A stretch of 14,214 nucleotides of DNA from SW-9-67-25 sp964623735 (GTDB taxonomy: Archaea; Halobacteriota; Halobacteria; Halobacteriales; Haloarculaceae), in contig CAZUVE010000070.1 in the NCBI GenBank assembly GCA_964623735.1, positions 1-14,214 on the forward strand, in the 5' to 3' direction. This document shows positions 6,439 to 12,809 of the stretch, one piece after another. Below the pieces are notes generated by a model. It did no database searches. It was not told where the DNA came from and saw nothing but the letters and a program-made list of their open reading frames with translations. The first letter of the stretch is position 1. Every line of letters starts with the position of its first letter. A program made the position numbers and the translations under genes.

Positions 6439-8841
6439 ATGGGGCAACCGACGTCGTCGCCGCTGGGAAAATTTGCCGTGCTCGCGGTCGTGTTCGTCGT
6501 CGCCGCAGCACCGGTGTACACAATCGGCGCGAGCGCAACGCCGGGGGTCCAGAATCCCACAGATCTTCCCGACGATCAGCTGTTCGAGGGGTCGGACGAC
6601 GGACAGATCGAAGTGTGGGAGCGTGCCACGTATCCGCTCCGGACCAACGATACGGGGGCCGCGACACAGGTCGAACAGCCGGGGACGTTCCAGGGACAGA
6701 CCCTGGGGAGTGGCGAAAGCTTCTCCGCGGGGGACGACGGGAGCGACTCACGGGATTTGGTGGCGACGTTCGGCACAGAGCGCAATCCGACTGGTGTCCA
6801 CGACAGCGGGACCATCGACATCTCGTTCGAGAACAGCCGTGCGGCGGAGTCGAGTGACCTCGTCGGCCAGGAGAACGTCAGTTTCATCGCAGCGAACGTC
6901 AGCAGCCGCGACGACGGGTTCCCGGACGATTACAGCGAGGCCGTGACGCTGTTTTCGAACGTGGACAATGCCAACGAGAACGCGTCGTTCCGGATGCTGG
7001 CGGAGAACAAAACGTTGACCGGCGGCGAGTACGACCTCGCGTCGGATTTCGGGCCGGGTTATCACATCGTGTACGCGACCGTCCGTCAGGACGACCGGGC
7101 CGGGTTCCAGGTCGACAGTGACGGCAACGTCTCGGTCGACGGTGACGTCGCAATCGTCGGCGTCGAGACAGTGTCGGTCCACAGAAACGAGACCAGGGTG
7201 TTCGTTTCGGAGAAGCACGACCCTGGCGCGTCGATCGACTTCACACTCGATACGAAAGGTGCGTTCAGCACCGACGACGACGGCAGCGTGACACACACTA
7301 TCGCGGTTTACGACAAGAGCACCTTCGAGGACTCGCGGGTCGACCTCGTCATCGACGAGAGCGAACTCGGACCGGACTTCAGCCTCACCGACGACAGCCA
7401 ACTCGAACACTCGATCGAGGATGTCTCCGGGGTCGCGGACGTCGAGGACGGCATCGAGATCAACGGTGAAGACCTCTCGGACGGCCGGGTGGCCCGCACG
7501 GTCGGCCTCGGTGCGATAATCGACCGGTTCACGGAGGACCTCGGCGCGGACGCGCCAGTGACCGATTCGATTCTCGGGGGTGGCGCCAGCAACAGCGAAA
7601 CCGAGGATATCAACGCGTCCGTGACGGCCGTCTCTGGTCGAGAGCGGATTACGACGATCAGTGTCGAGACAGACAGCAACTTCTCCACGGGCACGTACCA
7701 GTACGTGGTATACTCCCAGCTCGACTCCGACGAGACCGTCTTTAGTACTGGCGCCGGCACGATCGAAATCGGCGAAACCGAGGAGGGCGGCCCCAGCCCC
7801 GGCCCCGGCGGTGGCGGCGGTGGCGGCGGTGGCGGCGGTGCCATCGCTCCCCCGGACGAGGAAGAGGAGTCGACCGAACCCGTGCAGATTCAGCGGACAG
7901 ATATCGAGGGTGGTCAGGTGGCGACAATAGAGATCTCGGAGGCTTCCGCAAACGAGACCGTCCAACTCCAGACGAGTGTATCAGCACTGGACAGGGCTAT
8001 TGTCGTCGAGAGCGTGGACGTCCAGTTCCAGGAGGCGGTCACCAACGCCACCCTCCAGGTTTCGGGAACGTCCGTGCCCCCGGCCGGCGCACCCGGGGAA
8101 GGGCAGCTGGGTGAGGAGATCGGATACATCGAAACCACCCTCCAGGACGCCAACGACAGCGCCATCGCACAGAGCACGTTTACCTTCGAGATCGACGAGG
8201 GGCGACTCGCGTCGGCAAACGTCTCGACGGAGAACGTCCGCCTGTTCCGGGTGATCGACGGTACACCTGTCGGGTTGCCGACGGACCAACTCGACGGCAC
8301 CCGGTTCAGATCGACGACGCCCGGCTTCTCGGTGTTCGTCGTCGGTACCCAACCCGCCGATATCTCCATCGCCTCCGGCCAGCTCGCCAGTACCTCGGTG
8401 GACGTCGGCGAGTCGTTCACGACATCGGTCCAGGTCCGGAACGACGGCGGGGAGTCTGGTGCGATCACCGTCCGCCTCGGCGCCGGTGGCGAAACGGTCG
8501 CCTCACAGACCGTCACCGTGGGGGCCGGCGAGGAAGTCCAGGTCGATCTCGGCGCGAGCATCGACGAGGCCGGCACCTACGAGATTGCTGTCAACGGGAA
8601 CCAGGTTGGGACGCTCACAGTCGAAGGGGCCACGCCAACGCCGGTCACGGAGCAGACGACACAGACCCCGATTCCGGCTCAGGACACGCCGACCGCGGAG
8701 GCAGTGACGACACCGACGCCGACACCGCCCGGCGACGGCGGCCCCGGCGCAGTGTCCATTATCGGACTCATCGTGATTCTCGTCGTCGCCGCGGTCTTCC
8801 TCACCGGGATCGGGTACGTCGCGTACCGGCGGCTCCAGTGA
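6439..8841 (+). CDS. BGTF-type surface protein with PGF-pre-PGF and CARDB-like domains; atypical anchor without PGF
   Basis: The 800-residue protein has a signal peptide (about 1-33, ...YTIGASA), then an ectodomain paralogous to the upstream gene (NPTDLPDDQLFEGSDDGQ, VADVEDGIEINGEDLSDGR). Next are an 11-glycine run (about 457-467), a PGF-pre-PGF domain (about 480-637, ending FSVFVVGTQ) and a CARDB-like beta-sandwich (about 640-728: VDVGESFTTSVQVRNDGGES...GTYEIAVNG) that the sister gene lacks. A TPT stalk and a C-terminal helix follow. The tail has P769-G770-A771 where P-G-F is expected, and its hydrophobic stretch is longer and ends YVAYRRLQ. It may therefore be a permanent transmembrane anchor and not an archaeosortase A substrate. 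I count 13 N-glycosylation sequons, about twice its paralogue. The start is set by the signal peptide and TATA box; the frame is open back to 6391. Confidence 0.82.
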   Translation: MGQPTSSPLGKFAVLAVVFVVAAAPVYTIGASATPGVQNPTDLPDDQLFEGSDDGQIEVWERATYPLRTNDTGAATQVEQPGTFQGQTLGSGESFSAGDDGSDSRDLVATFGTERNPTGVHDSGTIDISFENSRAAESSDLVGQENVSFIAANVSSRDDGFPDDYSEAVTLFSNVDNANENASFRMLAENKTLTGGEYDLASDFGPGYHIVYATVRQDDRAGFQVDSDGNVSVDGDVAIVGVETVSVHRNETRVFVSEKHDPGASIDFTLDTKGAFSTDDDGSVTHTIAVYDKSTFEDSRVDLVIDESELGPDFSLTDDSQLEHSIEDVSGVADVEDGIEINGEDLSDGRVARTVGLGAIIDRFTEDLGADAPVTDSILGGGASNSETEDINASVTAVSGRERITTISVETDSNFSTGTYQYVVYSQLDSDETVFSTGAGTIEIGETEEGGPSPGPGGGGGGGGGGGAIAPPDEEEESTEPVQIQRTDIEGGQVATIEISEASANETVQLQTSVSALDRAIVVESVDVQFQEAVTNATLQVSGTSVPPAGAPGEGQLGEEIGYIETTLQDANDSAIAQSTFTFEIDEGRLASANVSTENVRLFRVIDGTPVGLPTDQLDGTRFRSTTPGFSVFVVGTQPADISIASGQLASTSVDVGESFTTSVQVRNDGGESGAITVRLGAGGETVASQTVTVGAGEEVQVDLGASIDEAGTYEIAVNGNQVGTLTVEGATPTPVTEQTTQTPIPAQDTPTAEAVTTPTPTPPGDGGPGAVSIIGLIVILVVAAVFLTGIGYVAYRRLQ

Positions 8842-8910
8842 TCAGTGGCAGGTAACCGAATCCGGGACGAGCCGACAGACCAGTCCTCGCGGTTCGAACC
8901 CCCTTAGTGT

Positions 8911-8930
8911 CATATTCAATAATAGTATTT
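8911..8930 (+). promoter_or_regulatory. AT-rich promoter-like box upstream of element copy D
   Basis: CATATTCAATAATAGTATTT is an isolated AT-rich stretch in the gap after the surface-protein gene. A start site about 25-30 nt downstream would fall inside element copy D. No ORF follows directly, so if active it would produce a noncoding transcript. Confidence 0.3.
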
Positions 8931-8938
8931 GCTCCGTA

Positions 8939-9010
8939 CGGATTGTTGTCCGTCAGGCCGGATCACCGCCCGACAGTGCGGTCGTGCCGGTACACAGTTA
9001 CACCACTCCG
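8939..9010 (+). repeat. Dispersed 3'-end palindromic element, copy D
   Basis: This 72-bp copy has left end CGGATTGTTGTCCGTCAGGC, box CCGGATCACCGC, a partly paired core (ACCGC with GCGGT), then CGGTACACAGTTACACCACT and terminal CCG. The two ends are inverted repeats matching at 9 of 11 positions. Unlike the other copies it is not next to a stop codon; the nearest upstream stop is 97 nt away at 8841. Confidence 0.7.
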
Positions 9011-9121
9011 CGCAGTTACCCGGCACCACGATTCTGTCGATTCCAGCAGGCCGTAGCGCTCTCCCCGACGCGCACACCGGTGTTGGGGTGACTCGTCTGC
9101 TGCTCGCCGTTCCAATCGAGT

Positions 9122-9178
9122 GTATACTTGCTGAATCTTATTTGTTCATTTTATACATTCAACACATTGTGTGAAATG
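9122..9178 (+). promoter_or_regulatory. AT-rich promoter with palindromic operator-like site
   Basis: This is the most AT-rich stretch of the window. CATTTTATACA (9148-9158) looks like a TATA box about 25 nt before an ATG at 9176. Overlapping it is a 23-bp near-palindrome (9156-9178): CATT..ACACA-T-TGTGT..AATG, with two mismatched positions per arm. A palindrome between TATA box and start is where a haloarchaeal repressor would bind. What it controls is unclear because the ORF behind it is broken. Confidence 0.45.
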
Positions 9179-9420
9179 AAAGCAGAGCGGGAGTCCCCGA
9201 TGTGACGGCGGTCGCGAGGCGAAAGCCCACTGGCTCGAGAAGTCCCGACTCCGGGTGTACCGTCGAAGGGGCGACTGGGACAGTGCGTTCACCGTCGAAT
9301 GCAATACCGAACCCGGCGAGGACTCGCACGACCTGACCATCACCGTCGGGGGCTCCCGGGCTTTGGCTGTGCGGGGGAGAGCAGGTAGTGGCCCGCGTGG
9401 GTGCTGGGCTGTTCGTGTCC
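9176..9420 (+). pseudogene. Possible frameshifted remnant of a small gene
   Basis: The ATG at 9176 behind the TATA-like box opens a frame that stops after nine codons (MKAERESPM, TGA at 9203). The adjacent frame is open from 9180 and reads on as CDGGREAKAHWLEKSRLRVY..., FTVECNTEPGED, DLTITVGGS. A one-base slip in the CCCC run at 9195-9198 would join the two. I recognise no family, and the open frame loses protein-like character after about 9370. It could equally be chance. Confidence 0.22.
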
Positions 9421-9426
9421 GGGTGG

Positions 9427-9433
9427 TTTTTTT
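9427..9433 (+). promoter_or_regulatory. T-run, candidate promoter element of the thioesterase gene
   Basis: A run of seven T lies 30-36 nt before the ATG at 9463. It is slightly far for a leaderless TATA box and is only a weak candidate. It could also end transcripts arriving from upstream. Confidence 0.3.
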
Positions 9434-9462
9434 GACCCGGCCGTCGTACACCAGCGTGGGAC

Positions 9463-9939
9463 ATGGACGAAGAACGCGACGTGTCGTCGACCGCTGACGA
9501 CAGCACGGCGGCGTCACCCGCGGGGGCGAGCGAGGACGGCGACAGAACGGCACTCGTGCGGGAACTGTACGACCGGATCCCGTTCCACCGGGCCCACGGG
9601 ATCGAGGTGCTCGCGGTGACCCCACAGCGAGCCGAAACGAAGGTCCCCTACGACGAGTCGCTGATCGGAAATCCAGACCTGGAGGTGCTCCACGGCGGGG
9701 CCATCAGTTCGCTCGTCGACCTCACCGGCGCGGCGGTGTTCATCGGCGAGCGCGAGGACTACACGCCGACGGTCGACCTCCGGGTCAACTACCTGAGCGC
9801 GGCCGGCAAGCGGCCCCTGTACGCCGACGCGACAATCGAACAATCGGGGACCAGCATCGGCGTCGCCACAATCGAGGTCGAGTCCGGCGACGAGGTCTGT
9901 GCCACCGGCACCGGCGTCTACAAACTCGATCATGACTGA
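9463..9939 (+). CDS. PaaI-family hotdog-fold acyl-CoA thioesterase
   Basis: The 158-residue protein has an acidic, low-complexity N-terminal extension of about 27 residues, typical of haloarchaea, followed by a complete PaaI/4HBT-type hotdog domain. Family landmarks are N70 and HGG at 77-79 (NPDLEVLHGGAISSLVDLTG), the following acidic D86 in the long helix, and TVDLRVNYLSAA (103-114). These proteins hydrolyse acyl- or aryl-CoA thioesters, often rescuing CoA in aromatic degradation; the substrate here is not determined. A PaaK-like ligase gene and liv-type transporter genes downstream fit CoA-thioester metabolism, although they are on the other strand. Its TGA lies 2 nt before element copy E, and the next gene starts 161 nt downstream with its own Shine-Dalgarno. 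Confidence 0.85.
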   Translation: MDEERDVSSTADDSTAASPAGASEDGDRTALVRELYDRIPFHRAHGIEVLAVTPQRAETKVPYDESLIGNPDLEVLHGGAISSLVDLTGAAVFIGEREDYTPTVDLRVNYLSAAGKRPLYADATIEQSGTSIGVATIEVESGDEVCATGTGVYKLDHD

Positions 9940-9941
9940 GA

Positions 9942-10019
9942 CGGACTGCTGTCGGTCAGTGCCGGATCGAGCGCGCGACTGCGTGGGCGGTCGGACCGGG
10001 AAACGGTTCCAGCAGTCCG
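9942..10019 (+). repeat. Dispersed 3'-end palindromic element, copy E
   Basis: This 78-bp copy has a perfect 10-bp terminal inverted repeat, CGGACTGCTG (9942-9951) and CAGCAGTCCG (10010-10019), starting 2 nt after the thioesterase TGA. It contains GTCAGTGCCGGATCGAG and GGTCGGACCGGGAAACGGTT. Its central hairpin is degenerate (GCGCGCG/CGTGGGCGG) although the ends are the best of the family. Confidence 0.85.
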
Positions 10020-10088
10020 ACGAGACCAGGATCCGACACCAGGTGGCAGTCCAGCAGCCACTGGTCGGGTGTCGTGACCCGAACCGCA

Positions 10089-10092
10089 GGAG
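10089..10092 (+). promoter_or_regulatory. Shine-Dalgarno GGAG deciding the amidohydrolase start
   Basis: GGAG sits 8 nt before the ATG at 10101 and supports that start over the in-frame upstream alternative at 10074. Confidence 0.6.
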
Positions 10093-10100
10093 AGCCAGCC

Positions 10101-10970
10101 ATGGATTCCGAGGACACCGTCACTGAGTTTCCCGTCGAGGGTGTGATCGACGCCCACGTCCACCTGATGCCGGACCGCCTCATGACGGCCATCCGCGAGG
10201 CGCTGACCGACGCCGCGGGGTGGACCTTCGAGCACCCGACCGGCCGCGAGGCCGTCGAGGCGACGCTCGTCGACGCGGGTGTCGAGCGGTACGTGGCCCT
10301 CCCGTACGCCCATCGGCCGGGTGTCGCGGCCGAACTGAACGCGTGGGTCTGCGAGGCGGCCGCCGACGCCCCGCGGGCGATCCCGTTCGCGACCGTCCAC
10401 GCCGGCGACGAGGACGTCGGCGGGATCGTCGAACGGGCCTTCGGGCAGGGGGCCCGCGGCCTGAAGTTCCAGCTCCCGGTCCAGGGGTTTCCCGCCGACG
10501 ATCCACGCCTCGACCCCGCGTACGAGGCCGCCGCCGCACGGGACGCGCCGGTCGTCCTCCACGCCGGCACGGCGCCGATGTTCGAGGACGACCACAACGT
10601 CGGCGTCGAGCACTTCCGCTCGTTTCTGGCCTCGTTCCCCGGACTCCGGGTCTGTGCGGCGCACATGGGCACGTACGAGGTCGAGGAGTTTCTCGCACTC
10701 GCCCGCGAGCACGGGTCGGTCTTCCTCGACACCACGTTCGCGATGTCGGCGGTCGCCGAGCAGTACATGGACTTCGATCCCTCGACGATTTCCGACGCGA
10801 CGCTCGCCGAACTCTCGGAGTCGATCATGTACGGCTCGGACTACCCGAATATCCCGTACCCCTACGAGAGAGAGCGGAGCCACCTGTTGAGCCGGAACCT
10901 GCCTGCCGAGGTGCAGCGAGACATCTTCTCCCGGACGGCGCGGCGGTTCCTCGGTGAGAGCCCGGAGTAG
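10101..10970 (+). CDS. Amidohydrolase-2 family metal-dependent hydrolase
   Basis: The 289-residue protein has the usual length of PF04909-type amidohydrolases. Metal-site landmarks appear in order: the N-terminal DAHVH (H19, H21), G-LKFQ near K122, VVLHAGT (H154), CAAHMGTYE (H188) and the C-terminal YGSDYPN (D247). Members of this TIM-barrel family act as decarboxylases or hydrolases on aromatic or lactone substrates, among others. No substrate is visible; a role with the nearby CoA enzymes is only a neighbourhood inference. The start is chosen at 10101 because GGAG lies 8 nt upstream and the conserved barrel begins at residue 13. It converges on the PaaK-like gene at 11222. Confidence 0.85.
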   Translation: MDSEDTVTEFPVEGVIDAHVHLMPDRLMTAIREALTDAAGWTFEHPTGREAVEATLVDAGVERYVALPYAHRPGVAAELNAWVCEAAADAPRAIPFATVHAGDEDVGGIVERAFGQGARGLKFQLPVQGFPADDPRLDPAYEAAAARDAPVVLHAGTAPMFEDDHNVGVEHFRSFLASFPGLRVCAAHMGTYEVEEFLALAREHGSVFLDTTFAMSAVAEQYMDFDPSTISDATLAELSESIMYGSDYPNIPYPYERERSHLLSRNLPAEVQRDIFSRTARRFLGESPE

Positions 10971-11019
10971 TTTCGTGTTCGACCGGCCAGGCCCCACAAT
11001 CGTCGGTGGAGTGTTCCAC

Positions 11020-11075
11020 GGAGTTTACGCGCTTCCTCCAACGGCTGAAGCCGATGGCTTCCGCGCTGTACCGCT
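11020..11075 (-). mobile_element. Possible end remnant of an IS200/IS605- or IS1341-type element
   Basis: Read on the minus strand, the segment has GAAGCC-ATC-GGCTTC (hairpin at 11047-11061) followed by AGCCGTTGGAGGAAGCGCGT. Haloarchaeal IS605/IS1341-type elements carry subterminal hairpins of this general form (GAAGCC...GGCTTTAGCC...GGAGGA). No transposase or second end is in the window, so at most one terminus or a derived MITE is left. This is recognition from memory, not an alignment. Confidence 0.35.
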
Positions 11076-11151
11076 GTGATACCGTCTCGGGCACGTCTGG
11101 CGACGGTGCGCCGTCGGCTCTCTGATCGACGCTGCTGCCGATACATTCGTA

Positions 11152-11219
11152 CGGATTGCTGTCCCTGTGTCCCGACGACCGTGCGCCGTCGTGCGGTGGA
11201 TCCGGCACTGACGTGTCCG
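11152..11219 (-). repeat. Dispersed 3'-end palindromic element, copy F
   Basis: Read on the minus strand, this copy starts 2 nt after the TGA (11224-11222) of the PaaK-like gene: CGGACACGTCAGTGCCGGAT, then the hairpin region and CAGCAATCCG at the far end. The stem CGACCGTGCG/CGTGCGGTGG has two non-Watson-Crick positions that would be G-U wobbles in plus-strand RNA. It lies between convergent genes, about 180 nt from the amidohydrolase stop. Confidence 0.8.
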
Positions 11220-11221
11220 GA

Positions 11222-12385
11222 TCAGTACCGCCGGTCCACGACACCGCCCTCGTCGAGATTCTCGACCACCCGTACCTCGTCGGGCGTGATGAGCAGGCGG
11301 TCGGCCAGCGCCGCAGCGAGGTCGGTCTCGTCGGCCCCGCCCTCGCAGACGACGGTCAGACGGTCGGTCGTCTCCGGCTGGTCGACCTCTACGCGGTACT
11401 CGCCTGTCAACCCCGGGAAGCCCGCCAGCACCGTCTCGACGCTCTCGGGGTAGACCTTCACGCCCTTGACTTTCAGGCGCTCGTCGGTGCGCCCGATGAC
11501 GCCGTCTGGCATGACGAGGTCGTTCCCCCGGGCTTCGAGTTCGGCCAGGTCGCCCGTGCGGTACCGCACCAGCGGCAACCCTTCCGTGCGGACGTGCGTG
11601 ACGACCACCTCCCCCCGTTCGCCCTCGTCGAGCACCTCGCCGGTGTCGGGGTCGACGATCTCGACGACGGCGTAGTCGTCGACGACGTGCAGGCCGTCCT
11701 CGGCGGTCGTCTCGGCTGCGACGGGCATGATGTGGCGCGTCCCGAAGTAGTCGGTCGCCGTCGACGCGTCCAGCGCCGCTTTGACGGCCTCGCGCTGACC
11801 GGGGACCGACGTGAAGGGTTCGCCCGCGCCGACGACGGTATCGACGGCGGCCCCCTCCTCGCCGAGTTTGAGCGCGAAGGAGGGGTTGCCCAGGTAGGCG
11901 TCGATGTCGTACTCCGCGATGGTGGCGGCGGTCTGGTCGGCGTCGCCGGGGCCGAGCGGGAACACCTCCGCGCCCAACTCCTCCAGCGCCCGGTGGAGCA
12001 CGTACCCTGTCCCGAACAGTTCGTAGCCGAAGGTGTTGACCACGCGGTCACCCGGCTCGATCCCGGCGCGTTCGAGGACGGCAGCGTTGACCTCGGCCTG
12101 GTGGGCCAGGTCCCTCCGGGTGTCGAAGACCGGTGCCAGGCCCTCGCCCATCGGAGAGAACGTCACCATCGCCGCCCCGTCGTAGAGCGTCCCCGTGGGC
12201 GGGTCGGCGTCGAAGTCCGCTTCCAGTTCGCCCGCGGTCGTGAACGGCACCTCGCGGAAGGCCTCCCAGGAGTCGACCGCGGCGGGATCGACGCCGGCGT
12301 CGGCGAACTTTGCGCCGTAGAACTCGCCGTCGGCCACCCGTTCCAACTGGTCCCGGACGGCCGCGAGCGTCTCGGAGTCGTACAT
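11222..12385 (-). CDS. PaaK-like (phenylacetate-CoA ligase family) adenylate-forming protein with unrecognisable P-loop
   Basis: The 387-residue protein matches the phenylacetate-CoA ligase family: SWEAFREVPFTTAGEL (39-54), GLHVVDDYAVVEIVDPDTGE (231-250), the adenylate-binding RYRTGD (274-279) and the hinge GRTDERLKVKGVKVYP (298-313). PaaK enzymes activate aryl acids to CoA thioesters via acyl-AMP. Where a PaaK has the P-loop SSGTTGKP, this protein has TFSPMGEGLAP (75-85), and the Y-G-x-(T/S)-E motif is FGTRHIM (214-220). Activity is therefore doubtful or altered. It is also shorter than typical PaaK (about 430 aa). The start is chosen at 12385 because CTTTATG lies about 26 nt upstream on the minus strand; residues upstream of this Met look unrelated to the family. 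The stop is 2 nt from element copy F. Confidence 0.75.
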   Translation of the reverse strand: MYDSETLAAVRDQLERVADGEFYGAKFADAGVDPAAVDSWEAFREVPFTTAGELEADFDADPPTGTLYDGAAMVTFSPMGEGLAPVFDTRRDLAHQAEVNAAVLERAGIEPGDRVVNTFGYELFGTGYVLHRALEELGAEVFPLGPGDADQTAATIAEYDIDAYLGNPSFALKLGEEGAAVDTVVGAGEPFTSVPGQREAVKAALDASTATDYFGTRHIMPVAAETTAEDGLHVVDDYAVVEIVDPDTGEVLDEGERGEVVVTHVRTEGLPLVRYRTGDLAELEARGNDLVMPDGVIGRTDERLKVKGVKVYPESVETVLAGFPGLTGEYRVEVDQPETTDRLTVVCEGGADETDLAAALADRLLITPDEVRVVENLDEGGVVDRRY

Positions 12386-12410
12386 CAGGTCGACCCACGG
12401 CGACACACCA

Positions 12411-12417
12411 CATAAAG
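12411..12417 (-). promoter_or_regulatory. TATA-like box of the PaaK-like gene
   Basis: On the minus strand CTTTATG lies 26-32 nt before the ATG at 12385, fitting a leaderless transcript independent of livM. Confidence 0.55.
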
Positions 12418-12427
12418 TTCCCCGTCG

Positions 12428-12800
12428 GTCGTCGCGACGACCCACCGGGGCGCGGTCCGGGGAAGCGTCAACGAGCGGTTCGGGCCCGACGGCATCGCCT
12501 ACCGCCTCGACGACTGCGACGCGAAGGTTGTCCTGCACGAACACCGCTGGCTACCGCATCGGGCCTTTCGACGTCGAGAGTACGCCGGGCGAACACGAGG
12601 CCGTTGCCGAGGGCGCAGTGGTCCCCAAGCCCGGCCCCGAACGCACCAACATCCTCGAGGCCTACGTCGTGCCGAGTTCCGACGCCGAGGCCTCCGAGGC
12701 GCTGGCAGCGGACAGCAAAGCGCACGTCGAGGCCGAGGCTGCGGGCAGAGTGCCCGGGGACGACGCGTCGAGACGAAACCGCGGTGCCGTGGGAGCAACA
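12428..12800 (+). pseudogene. Internally deleted, frameshifted AMP-dependent acyl-CoA synthetase fossil
   Basis: Two plus-strand fragments in different frames resemble haloarchaeal medium-chain acyl-CoA synthetases. Fragment 1 (about 12428-12540) reads RGAVRGSVNERFGPDGIAYRLDDCDAKVVL in two parts: RGAVRGSVNERFGPDGI and AYRLDDCDAKVVL. This matches the N-terminal 'GAVSVPLSVLFGPD..YRLDDC' region. Fragment 2 (from about 12543) reads AGYRIGPFDVES...EHEAVAEGAVV...NILEAYVVPS, the C-terminal 'SGYRIGPFEVE..L.EH.AVAEAAVV' region. The ~300 residues in between, including the P-loop and acyl-adenylate motifs, are absent, and the junction near 12541 also changes frame. The C-terminal 'GKI.R' lysine motif is not recognisable. 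It runs antisense to the flanking livM and PaaK-like genes. Confidence 0.7.
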
Positions 12801-12809
12801 CCCTGGACG

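Noticed and set aside
8885..8905. GGTTCGAACC resembling a tRNA T-arm
   Set aside because: The flanking bases do not form a five-pair T stem and there is no acceptor, D-arm or anticodon arm upstream. It is just a 10-bp palindrome.
9930..10997. 355- and 290-codon minus-strand ORFs opposite the amidohydrolase
   Set aside because: These are GC-rich shadow frames. The plus strand has the ordered metal-binding motifs and a Shine-Dalgarno.
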